Shown here: positions 1 through 6,578 of the stretch, in pieces
How positions within the stretch are numbered: the stretch's first letter is position 1
Layout: every line of letters starts with the position of its first letter
Assembly (NCBI GenBank): GCA_030746455.1
Contig: JASLMQ010000381.1
Location: 1-10,622, forward strand
From: Candidatus Latescibacterota bacterium
Lineage (GTDB): Bacteria > Latescibacterota > UBA2968 > GCA-2709665
Direction of reading: 5' to 3'
DNA length: 10,622 nucleotides
The notes under the pieces: model-generated
Told to the model about the DNA's origin: nothing
Database searches by the model: none
Seen by the model: only the letters and a program-made list of their open reading frames with translations
Program-made: the position numbers and the translations under genes

Positions 1-1173
1 CGCGGTGCGGTGCTGCTTGGCGATCCGGGGTTGAAGGGATTCTCTGAATCCCTGAACGCGCTGGCTGGGGGCGCGGAGGCCCTGGGCTACTGGGCGGACA
101 ACGTCCTGGGGCTAGAGGAGTGCCTCCTTCCGGCGTGGGAAGCGCTGCCCTCGGATCGACCGAGCTTCGCCTCCGCCGTCTTCCCCGACGGCGGGTGGGT
201 CGCGTTGCGCGACTCCTGGGAGCCGGACGCGATGTATTTCGCGCTCTCGGCGATCCGTCCCCCGATGGGCGCTAATCACGGGCACTGGGACCTGCTCCAC
301 TTCCTGGCCTACGCTCGCGGGCGCTCCTTCATCGCCGATCCGGCGTCGTGGATCTACAACGGCTACTACACGGCGGAGCGCCGAGGCTACCTCTACTCGA
401 TGGAGTCGCACAATGTGCTGACGATCGATGAGGATCCGCTGATCTCCAAGCGCGAGCTCTACTCGATCTGGACGGGCGATGTGCCTGAGTGCACTGTGGC
501 CGAGTGGTCGCTGGGTGAGGAGGCCGACTTCGTCTCGGCGTACCACGACGGGTATGTGCCTCAGCGGCACACGCGCGAGGTGCTGTTCGTGAAGGGCAAG
601 TACTGGCTGATCGTGGACCACGTCTCGAACCCGGACCTGGACTGGGAGCATACGTATCGGCGGCTGCTTCATTTAGACTTCGGCGTGGAACTAAGCGATG
701 GTGGCGACCGTCTGGTTGCGCAGTCGAACGGTGAGGCACTGACCGTCGTGCCCTTCGCATCGGGAGATCAGGAGTTCAGGCAGTGGCGCGACGAGTACCT
801 CGAGCCCGAGCGGGAGAAGCTCGGGAAGACCGCGTTGCCCTGGGTGGCCGAGGTTCGCAGCCGGGCGACTGGGCCCACAGTGATGGCGATGCTGCTCTAC
901 GCTCACCACGGCGACGACGTGCCGATGCTGGGACTGAGGCCCATCGAGGTCGAAGGGAATGGCGGGGCAGTGCCGGCATCGGAGGCAATCGCCCTGGAGG
1001 TGGAAACGCCCGAGGGTTGCGACGTGTGGTACCGATCGTTCGGGACGGGGGGCGAGATGCGGTTTGGCGACCACCGGTCCGATGCACGCGCGTGGCTCCA
1101 CCTGGGGGCAGCCGATCGGTCGATCGCGATCGAGACGACCGTGCGTGGAGATACACGAGAGGAGACGGGATGA
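1..1173 (+). CDS. Heparinase II/III-family polysaccharide lyase, 3' part (5' end outside window)
   Basis: The frame is open from base 1 and ends at TGA 1171-1173, so about 390 C-terminal codons are present and the true start lies upstream. A GTG at 10 is only the first internal start codon. Numbering codons from base 1, the heparinase II/III signature is visible: an HGHWD motif (His93, His95), an aspartate in FIADP (Asp113) and ESHNVLTID (His137). In the family these correspond to the catalytic histidine and a His/Asp/His zinc site in the beta-sandwich half of the protein. The missing upstream part should hold the alpha/alpha-toroid domain. Family members cleave uronate-containing glycans by beta-elimination; the substrate here cannot be read. 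The stop overlaps the next gene's ATG, so the two are co-transcribed and probably translationally coupled. The family call is strong, while specificity and cell location are unknown because the N-terminus is missing. Confidence 0.85.
   Translation, partial: RGAVLLGDPGLKGFSESLNALAGGAEALGYWADNVLGLEECLLPAWEALPSDRPSFASAVFPDGGWVALRDSWEPDAMYFALSAIRPPMGANHGHWDLLHFLAYARGRSFIADPASWIYNGYYTAERRGYLYSMESHNVLTIDEDPLISKRELYSIWTGDVPECTVAEWSLGEEADFVSAYHDGYVPQRHTREVLFVKGKYWLIVDHVSNPDLDWEHTYRRLLHLDFGVELSDGGDRLVAQSNGEALTVVPFASGDQEFRQWRDEYLEPEREKLGKTALPWVAEVRSRATGPTVMAMLLYAHHGDDVPMLGLRPIEVEGNGGAVPASEAIALEVETPEGCDVWYRSFGTGGEMRFGDHRSDARAWLHLGAADRSIAIETTVRGDTREETG
1157..1164 (+). promoter_or_regulatory. Shine-Dalgarno site fixing the start of the second heparinase gene
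   Basis: GAGAGGAG lies five bases before ATG 1170. The frame is open far upstream (to about 783), but that stretch lies inside the preceding gene in another frame and codes for arginine/glycine-rich shadow sequence. The ribosome site and the ATGA overlap make 1170 the convincing start. Confidence 0.8.
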
Positions 1174-3884
1174 AGATCCGAGATGTGAGCATCGCTCGTG
1201 AGAACCTGAAGCGGCATACCTGGGCAAAGGCCATCGTGGATGGTTGGCGGAAGGACGCGGCCTACGTGATGGACCTGGATCGGTCCGCTATCGAGGAGAT
1301 GATCCCCGAGCTCACGCTGTGGTCCGAGTACGGCCAGAACTGTCCCGTATGCGTCGAGCGGCTGTCGTCTATGGGGGAGTGCGGCATCTACCGGTGGGAC
1401 GTGCAGGATTCGGACCGATTGTTGTGCACCTACTGTGGGACCGGATACCCGAATCCGGATTACCCCGAGACGGGCAGCGTGACGGCACCCAGGATGGGGC
1501 AGACGTTCACGTTCTACCTGACGGACGAGGAGCGCGCGCACCCGGACGATCGCTCGGGAAGCTACGCCTTCAGGTGGAGCAGCAGTCCCGTGCACACGAG
1601 CTGGAGCGGTGTGCTCAGATCCAGGAAGGCGAACTGGTGCCATGGTCAGATGGTGCTTCTGGCCGATCTGTACGGGGTCACGGGCGAGGCGGCCTACGCG
1701 GAGCGCGCGGCGTGGCTCCTGGACATCTTCGCGCAACGCTATCCCGGATGGCTGTTCCACTCCTACGACGGCACCATGGTGGACCTACCGCCGGCAGAGG
1801 CCGCGGCGGAGATGGGACGCAATCCGCGAGGAGGCAAGTTCCCGGTCGAGGCGATCATCACGGCCTTCGAAGGGCGACACCGTGACGGAGACCACGCGGC
1901 CCTGTACAACGGCTTCTGGGGCGCCGGACGGTTCAAGTGCAGCGGGTCGGATGGGTCGTTCATCCTGTCGACGGCGGAGGTCTACGATCTGATCCGGGAC
2001 GCCGTCCTGCCGGGGGGCGACCCCGTGATCGGGCCCGACGCGGACCGGCGGATCCGCGAGGATCTGATTCTGGCGGGTTGCATCGACACGGAGAACTGGG
2101 ACGATATCAACAACAAGTGCGGGCCGGGGCGGGCACTCAGCGGTGCGGTGGGGATTCTGTTCGACAGGCCGTCCAGCGTGCGTCGTGCCATCGAGGGCTT
2201 CGAGGCCCTGATGGTGGGGAGCTACCACTTCGACGGCTGCTGCTGGGAATCTCCGGGCTACTCGAGTATGCACCTCCGGCTGATGCGCGAGATCCCCGTG
2301 ATCCTGCAGGGCTACTCCGATCCGGAGGGGTACGAGCCGGAGGAGGGCGCACGTTTCGACGACTTCGACCCCTTCCAGGCCTTCGGGCGGTACCGCCTTG
2401 CGCTGGAGAGCATGATCCGGATTTCGGATCCCAGGATGCGCATGCCTGTGATCGGGGACACGCGTGACGGACAGGGGATGGACGCCGAGTACGCCGAGAT
2501 CCTGGCGGCCCACTATGGTGATGTGTACGCGGATCTCCTGGAAACCGCGCAGGGCGCTCCCCTGTCGGAGAAGGGAAGCGAGTACGCCCTGTGGCACCGG
2601 AATCCGGATCTGGCGGCGGGCGATGGCGGCGACCTTCCGCTCCGTACGGAATGGTTCCCCGGGTGGCACGTGGCGGTCCTTCGGGGTGAGAAGGCCGCCG
2701 ACCATTCGGCCTTCTACTTCAACGGCTACGCGGGGGGCGGCCACCGGCACAACGATACGCTGGGGATCATCTATATCGCCCACGGCCAGGAGATGGCGGC
2801 CGACCGGGGCTACATCTGGGACGATCCGAGGAATGCCTGGACCAAGAGCACGCTCTCGCACAACCTCGTCACGGTGGACGGCGCCAGCCAAGGCGCAGAA
2901 GGACGCGGCTCGTCGTTCGAGCTCTTCGGCCTGGGCCCCGGGGTCCAGGCTGTTCAGGCATCGGCGCGTGCCTATCAGCAGTGCGACGCATACCAGCGGA
3001 CCTGCGTGCTGGTGGAGCTCCCTGACGGCGGCACGTATGTCGTGGACTTCTTCCGGGTGCACGGAGGCCGGCTCCACCAGTACGGCTTCCACTGCAACGG
3101 GAGCCTGGTGGGTATCGACGGTGCCGATCCCCAGCCGGTGGATGAGGAAATCGAGTGGCTGACGAACCTTCGAGCCGCCGGCTGTGGAGGGCCGTTCACG
3201 GCGACGTGGGAACACCAGGGGGTGCGGATGGACCTGAGGGTGCTGAGCCCGGTAGATCGCCTGCTGGTGGCCGACGCACCGGGCTGGCGGCACGATGTGG
3301 GCAGCGACTTGAGCGCCCCGCCGGTTCAGCAGATCCTGGCGGAGCGACGATGGGAGACCGAGCCTGCAAGCCGGTACGCGGTCGTGATGTCTCCCTATCC
3401 CGGGGAAGAATCGCCAGTCCTTTCGGCGCGGTTGGAGCTGGACGATCCGATGAGCGGGGCGATGGCCGTCACCGTGGAACGCGACGGCGCCACGGATACC
3501 ATCCTGTCTTCACCCGACGGGGAGACGTGCGCGGCCGGTCCTGTGTCGATGCAAGGACGTCTGGGCTTCGTGTCGACCGGATCGGACGGCACGGTCGAAC
3601 GGGCCTACCTGCTCGACGGCACGTCGCTGATGTGCGGGGAGACGACGCTGGCCCTGCCCCAAGGCCAAACGGTTCTGAAGGTGGGGTCGATCCAGGACCG
3701 GACCTTCAACCTGGCAGAGGATCTGCCGGATGAGGGAGACCTTGCCGGCTGCTGCGTGTTGGCGGACGATACGGGCTTTGAGATCGAGTCGACAACGAAG
3801 CGATCCATCACGGTGCGGGACTATCCGGTGGTGGCGTGCGACGATGTCCGGGTACTCAACGCAGCGGCCTACCCTGGTGGATGA
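1170..3884 (+). CDS. Heparinase II/III-family lyase with N-terminal CxxC pair, 904 aa
   Basis: This is a second lyase-fold protein, overlapping the first gene by ATGA. From the ATG at 1170 it has 904 residues, long for the family. The N-terminus (MKIRDVSIARENLKRH) has no signal peptide, so a cytoplasmic enzyme acting on imported oligosaccharides is likely. Residues 58-61 (CPVC) and 86-89 (CTYC), followed by GTGYPNPDYPE, look like a small zinc-knuckle insertion; I recall similar cysteine pairs in large heparinase-like proteins of planctomycete-type genomes. A helical, toroid-like region spans roughly 130-480. The heparinase II/III block follows: GGGHRHNDT (His525, His527), MAADRG (Asp545) and LSHNLVTVDG (His564), with beta-sandwich sequence to the end. 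The expected catalytic and metal residues are present, so activity is plausible. Its substrate may be alginate-, heparinoid- or ulvan-like, but nothing in the sequence decides this. Confidence 0.85.
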   Translation: MKIRDVSIARENLKRHTWAKAIVDGWRKDAAYVMDLDRSAIEEMIPELTLWSEYGQNCPVCVERLSSMGECGIYRWDVQDSDRLLCTYCGTGYPNPDYPETGSVTAPRMGQTFTFYLTDEERAHPDDRSGSYAFRWSSSPVHTSWSGVLRSRKANWCHGQMVLLADLYGVTGEAAYAERAAWLLDIFAQRYPGWLFHSYDGTMVDLPPAEAAAEMGRNPRGGKFPVEAIITAFEGRHRDGDHAALYNGFWGAGRFKCSGSDGSFILSTAEVYDLIRDAVLPGGDPVIGPDADRRIREDLILAGCIDTENWDDINNKCGPGRALSGAVGILFDRPSSVRRAIEGFEALMVGSYHFDGCCWESPGYSSMHLRLMREIPVILQGYSDPEGYEPEEGARFDDFDPFQAFGRYRLALESMIRISDPRMRMPVIGDTRDGQGMDAEYAEILAAHYGDVYADLLETAQGAPLSEKGSEYALWHRNPDLAAGDGGDLPLRTEWFPGWHVAVLRGEKAADHSAFYFNGYAGGGHRHNDTLGIIYIAHGQEMAADRGYIWDDPRNAWTKSTLSHNLVTVDGASQGAEGRGSSFELFGLGPGVQAVQASARAYQQCDAYQRTCVLVELPDGGTYVVDFFRVHGGRLHQYGFHCNGSLVGIDGADPQPVDEEIEWLTNLRAAGCGGPFTATWEHQGVRMDLRVLSPVDRLLVADAPGWRHDVGSDLSAPPVQQILAERRWETEPASRYAVVMSPYPGEESPVLSARLELDDPMSGAMAVTVERDGATDTILSSPDGETCAAGPVSMQGRLGFVSTGSDGTVERAYLLDGTSLMCGETTLALPQGQTVLKVGSIQDRTFNLAEDLPDEGDLAGCCVLADDTGFEIESTTKRSITVRDYPVVACDDVRVLNAAAYPGG

Positions 3885-3911
3885 GAGCACCTCCGGGTTG
3901 CTTGGCGAACA

Positions 3912-3939
3912 GACGACGGACGATAGACGACGGACGACT
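3912..3939 (+). repeat. Degenerate 7-bp tandem repeat, GACGACG family
   Basis: Four consecutive heptamers read GACGACG, GACGATA, GACGACG and GACGACT. Units 1 and 3 are identical and the others differ by one to three bases. The run is followed by a further decayed unit (GGACGGG). It is intergenic and in the opposite orientation to the related run at 3970-3993. Confidence 0.85.
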
Positions 3940-3969
3940 GGACGGGCGCCGCACCAGGGACTTGGCGTG

Positions 3970-3993
3970 GTCCGTGGTCTGTGGTCCGTCGTC
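3970..3993 (-). repeat. Degenerate 7-bp tandem repeat, GACGACG/GACCACR family, inverted copy
   Basis: The plus strand reads GTCCGTG, GTCTGTG, GTCCGTC, GTC. On the minus strand this is GACGACG GACCACA GACCACG GAC, the same heptamer family as 3912-3939. The ten bases GTCCGTCGTC at 3984-3993 are the exact reverse complement of GACGACGGAC at 3926-3935 (and at 3912-3921), so a transcript could fold the two runs into a stem with a 48-nt loop. Confidence 0.8.
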
Positions 3994-4013
3994 AGGGAGC
4001 GGCCAGCACCGCG

Positions 4014-4029
4014 AGGAAGGCCTCTTCCT
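4014..4029. other. Short perfect inverted repeat upstream of membrane-protein gene
   Basis: AGGAAG and CTTCCT form a 6-bp stem around a GCCT loop. There is no T-tract, so it is not a classical terminator. It ends 33 bases before ATG 4063 and could shape the 5' leader, or it may be chance. Confidence 0.3.
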
Positions 4030-4054
4030 TCCGGGTGCTGTTTGGAATCTGGAT

Positions 4055-4062
4055 GGGAGGAG
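4055..4062 (+). promoter_or_regulatory. Unusually close Shine-Dalgarno site
   Basis: GGGAGGAG directly abuts ATG 4063, leaving only two bases between the GGAGG core and the start codon; five to nine is usual. The next in-frame starts (ATG 4087, TTG 4090) are too far away and have no site of their own, so 4063 remains the best start. Confidence 0.55.
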
Positions 4063-4857
4063 ATGGATCCCTTCATATCCAAACTGATGTTGAGCTTCGT
4101 TGTGGGCGGGTTGTGGACGGTGGTGGGCACCGTGATCGCCGAACGGGCCGGGACCAAGGCCGGCGGCGTGATCGCCGGGATGCCCTCGGCCATCGTGGTG
4201 GCCCTGTTCTTCATCGGATGGACCCAATCGCCGGAGGTGGCCTCGGAGGCCACAACGCTGGTTCCGCTGGTGCTGGGCATCATCGCCCTGTTCTGTGTCG
4301 TGTATGTGCTCCTCTACCCCAGGGGATTCGCGCTTGCCGTCACAGTGGGGCTGGCCTTCTGGTTCGCCGTGTCGTTGGGTGTCGTGTTCGCGGGCGTCGA
4401 TCGATTCTCGCATTCCCTGATCGGGTTCGCGATTCTGGTGCCCTCCTGCCATATCGTCTTCGAGAAGGTCCTCCGCATTCCCTCGGCGGGACGGCGAACG
4501 GTCTCTCCGACGTGGCAGCAGCTGCTGTTCCGGGCTATCCTGGGAGGCTTCATCATCTCCTTCGCCGTGACGATGGCGAAGGTCGGCGGGCCCTTGATCG
4601 GCGGCGTATTCGCAACGTTCCCCACGATCATGCTTTCCACGATGGTCATCAACCATTTTGCCCACGGTCCGGCGTTCGCCACGAGCTTCATCAAGACGAT
4701 CACGCTGAGTGGACCGATCAATACGACCGTCTATTCGACGTGCGTCCGATACCTCTATCCGGAATTCGGGCTGGCCGTGGGCACGGGCATGTCGTTCGTG
4801 ATTGCGTTGATCAGTGGAGGGATCGTCTATCTCTTCATTCGGCAGCGGACGTCGTAG
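4063..4857 (+). CDS. Polytopic membrane protein with internal duplication, 264 aa, unknown function
   Basis: I do not recognise a named family with confidence; it may be distantly related to small membrane families such as DUF3147/GlpM. The protein is almost entirely hydrophobic, with about eight probable membrane spans (roughly 10-27, 33-55, 66-84, 87-111, 117-137, 153-172, 176-197, 235-258). It consists of two homologous halves: AGGVIAGMPS (33-42) matches IGGVFATFPT (179-188), and LYPRGFALAV (84-93) matches LYPEFGLAV (231-239). The offset between the halves stays at 146-147 residues. Such inverted or tandem two-fold repeats are typical of transporters. There is no signal peptide beyond the first span. 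It lies between the lyases and the sugar kinase on the same strand, so transport of a sugar or sugar acid is a reasonable guess, not a demonstrated role. Confidence 0.75.
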   Translation: MDPFISKLMLSFVVGGLWTVVGTVIAERAGTKAGGVIAGMPSAIVVALFFIGWTQSPEVASEATTLVPLVLGIIALFCVVYVLLYPRGFALAVTVGLAFWFAVSLGVVFAGVDRFSHSLIGFAILVPSCHIVFEKVLRIPSAGRRTVSPTWQQLLFRAILGGFIISFAVTMAKVGGPLIGGVFATFPTIMLSTMVINHFAHGPAFATSFIKTITLSGPINTTVYSTCVRYLYPEFGLAVGTGMSFVIALISGGIVYLFIRQRTS

Positions 4858-4859
4858 AA

Positions 4860-4883
4860 CTCGTCTCGATTCGAGGACTTGAG
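4860..4883 (+). terminator. Possible weak hairpin after the membrane-protein gene
   Basis: CTC-GTCTCG, loop ATT, CGAGGAC-TT-GAG can pair as nine base pairs with two bulges, starting three bases after the stop codon at 4857. No run of T follows, so it is not a standard intrinsic terminator. It may mark a transcript end or a stabilising 3' hairpin. Confidence 0.25.
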
Positions 4884-4908
4884 GCCGATCACGGGCGCTC
4901 CTGATCTC

Positions 4909-4946
4909 GGCAGAAGGCAAAGGGCAGAAGGCAGAAGAGAAGGCAG
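4909..4946 (+). repeat. Degenerate 7-bp tandem repeat, GGCAGAA family
   Basis: Heptamers in register read GGCAGAA, GGCAAAG, GGCAGAA and GGCAGAA, followed by the drifted tail GAGAAGGCAG. Three of the four units are identical. The run lies wholly between genes. A short piece of the same sequence, GGCAGAGAAGGCA, recurs at 7628-7640 at the end of the dehydrogenase gene. Confidence 0.85.
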
Positions 4947-4975
4947 TCGCTGGCGAGTCGGAAGGGAAGACTGAG

Positions 4976-6541
4976 ATGAGAAGATTGTTTTTGGGCCTGG
5001 ACTCGAGCACGCAGAGCCTGAGCGCGGTGGTGGTGGATCTCGACGCGCGAGCGGTGACCTACGAGGCCGTAGTGGGCTACGACGAGGCACTGTCACAGTA
5101 CGGTATCGACAACGGTGTGCTCCGCAACCCGGATCCCAAGGTGGTCCATGCGCCGCCTGCGATGTGGGCCGAGGCGCTGGACCTGCTCCTGGGCAAGATG
5201 GGGGCCGATGGGGTGCCGCTTGGAGAGATCCTTGCGGTGTCCGGATCGGGCCAGCAGCACGGCTCCGTCTACCTGAATGCAAGGGGGAGAGAAGCACTTG
5301 AGGCGCTGGATCCGGGGAAAGACCTGAAGGAGAACCTGGAAGGTGCATTCTCCCGGCCGACCTCGCCGATCTGGATGGATTCCTCCACACGGACCGAGTG
5401 CGACGAGATCTGTGAGACCCTCGGCGGACTTCGGGCTACGGCCGAGGCGACGGGGTCCACGACGTTCGAGCGATTCACGGGACCGCAGATCCGCAAGTTC
5501 CACAAGACGGAGCCAGAGGCCTATGACGAAACGGGCATGGTCATGCTCGTGAGCTCCTTCATGGCCTCTCTGCTGGCCGGCGCGGTGGCACCGATCGACC
5601 ACGGTGATGGCGCGGGCATGAATCTGATGGACATCGGCGACCGGATGTGGCGTCCCGAGGCCCTGGATGCCACGGCGCCCGGTCTGTCCGACCGGCTGCC
5701 GGCTCTGGCCGCGCCGTGGACGGTTGTGGGAACCGTATGCGAGTACTTCTCGGAAAGGCATGGACTGAATCCTGAGGCAAAGGCCCTGGTCTGGTCGGGT
5801 GACAACCCGAACAGCGTGGTGGGATTGGGACTGATTCGCGAGGGGATGGTGGCGATCAGCCTGGGGACGAGCGATACCTACTTTGGTCTGATGGAGGCGT
5901 GTCGAACCGACCCACGCGGGGAAGGCCACGTATTCGTGGCGCCGACGGGCGACTACATGTCGCTGATCTGCTTCAAGAACGGGTCGCTGGCGCGCGAGGC
6001 GATCTGCGAGGCCTACGGGCTGGACTGGTCCGGGTTCTCGGAAGCGCTCCGGACGACGCCGGCTGGAAACGGCGGCAAGATCATGCTTCCGTACTTCGAG
6101 CCCGAGATTGTACCGAACGTCCTGGAGCCGGGCGTGAGGCGGTTCGATCTGGCGGAGGACGATGTGGAGGGCAACTGCCGGGCGGTGGTGGAGGCGCAGA
6201 TGCTGTCGATGCGGCTCCACTCGAGGTGGATGGATGTGGAGCCCTTGGGGATCTATGCCACGGGCGGGGCCTCGGCCAATCGAGAGATCCTGCAGGTGAT
6301 GGCGGACGTTCAGCAGTGTCCGGTGCACCGGTTCGAGGTGACCAACAGCGCAGCCCTCGGAGCGGCACTGCGCGCGGCCCAGGGGTATCTGAGCGACGCG
6401 GGAGAGGCGTCGTCGTGGGAGGAGGTCGTGGCGGGGCTGGCCGAGCCGGTAGCCGGCTCCGTTATCGAGCCTTCCGCGGGAACGGCGGCGGTGTACGAGG
6501 AGATGGTGGAGAAGTACGGTGAGTGTGAGCGTCGTGTATAG
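4976..6541 (+). CDS. xylB: FGGY-family carbohydrate kinase, XYLB-like xylulokinase, 521 aa
   Basis: This is probably an ATP-dependent D-xylulokinase making xylulose 5-phosphate for the pentose phosphate pathway, in the cytoplasm. The first FGGY domain starts with the phosphate motif LGLDSSTQ (6-13). Then follow SGSGQQHG (89-96), SPIWMDSST (130-138) and DGAGMNLM, whose Asp211 is in the position of the family's catalytic aspartate. The second domain has SLGTSD (295-300), CFKNGSL and ATGGASANREILQVMADV (428-445). As I recall human XYLB, the wording ALSGxGQQHGS, xWMDSST, ERFTGxQI, DGxGMNLL, LCFKNGSLxRE and ATGGASxNREILQVxADV is nearly shared. E. coli XylB is much less similar. Length fits (XYLB is about 536 aa). 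ATG 4976 is preceded by a weak purine-rich site. Another ketose such as L-xylulose cannot be excluded as substrate. Confidence 0.85.
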   Translation: MRRLFLGLDSSTQSLSAVVVDLDARAVTYEAVVGYDEALSQYGIDNGVLRNPDPKVVHAPPAMWAEALDLLLGKMGADGVPLGEILAVSGSGQQHGSVYLNARGREALEALDPGKDLKENLEGAFSRPTSPIWMDSSTRTECDEICETLGGLRATAEATGSTTFERFTGPQIRKFHKTEPEAYDETGMVMLVSSFMASLLAGAVAPIDHGDGAGMNLMDIGDRMWRPEALDATAPGLSDRLPALAAPWTVVGTVCEYFSERHGLNPEAKALVWSGDNPNSVVGLGLIREGMVAISLGTSDTYFGLMEACRTDPRGEGHVFVAPTGDYMSLICFKNGSLAREAICEAYGLDWSGFSEALRTTPAGNGGKIMLPYFEPEIVPNVLEPGVRRFDLAEDDVEGNCRAVVEAQMLSMRLHSRWMDVEPLGIYATGGASANREILQVMADVQQCPVHRFEVTNSAALGAALRAAQGYLSDAGEASSWEEVVAGLAEPVAGSVIEPSAGTAAVYEEMVEKYGECERRV

Positions 6542-6564
6542 GGAGTGCAGGTAGACCATAGATC

Positions 6565-6570
6565 GAGGAG
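6565..6570 (+). promoter_or_regulatory. Shine-Dalgarno site deciding a TTG start
   Basis: GAGGAG lies eight bases before TTG 6579. The N-terminus produced, MPTFAPDALREVGYELF, matches the way Ldh2-family proteins begin, and no ATG or GTG in frame lies nearby that would preserve it. The rare TTG start is therefore well supported. Confidence 0.75.
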
Positions 6571-6578
6571 ACTACCCT

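Larger units (their letters stand above)
3885..4062. other. 178-bp intergenic gap containing heptamer repeats and a small hairpin
   Basis: No credible gene lies here. The gap holds two heptamer runs in opposite orientation (3912-3939 and 3970-3993). It also holds a 6-bp inverted repeat AGGAAG-GCCT-CTTCCT at 4014-4029, about 35 bases before the next start. The gap separates the lyase pair from the membrane-protein gene. I see no clear sigma-70-type promoter, although one could be hidden in the GC-rich sequence. Open reading frames crossing this stretch from 3730 give arginine/threonine-rich repeat peptides and are not coding. Confidence 0.6.
4858..4975. other. 118-bp gap with second heptamer family
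   Basis: This gap between the membrane-protein and kinase genes contains the bulged hairpin at 4860-4883, the GGCAGAA heptamer run at 4909-4946, and a purine-rich leader GAAGGGAAGA (4961-4970) that probably includes the kinase ribosome site. No small gene is supported. Confidence 0.6.

Noticed and set aside
783..1169. In-frame upstream extension of the second heparinase gene to 783
   Set aside because: It lies inside the first lyase gene in another frame and gives an Arg/Gly-rich sequence of shadow type. ATG 1170 has a good ribosome site and an ATGA overlap.
1785..3293. Long minus-strand frame of 502 codons opposite the second heparinase gene
   Set aside because: Same antisense effect: composition is typical of the complement of GC-rich codons, and there is no ribosome site or recognisable motif.
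3912..3993. CRISPR array
   Set aside because: Units are seven bases with no spacers and are degenerate; they are simple tandem repeats.
3730..4062. Upstream extension of the membrane-protein frame
   Set aside because: It overlaps the end of the lyase gene and then translates heptamer repeats into Thr/Asp/Arg strings. The membrane protein itself begins at MDPFISK.
5093..6559. Long minus-strand frame of 488 codons opposite the kinase gene
   Set aside because: It is the antisense shadow of a GC-rich gene with strong family motifs on the plus strand. The translation is His/Arg/Pro-rich and shows no domain.
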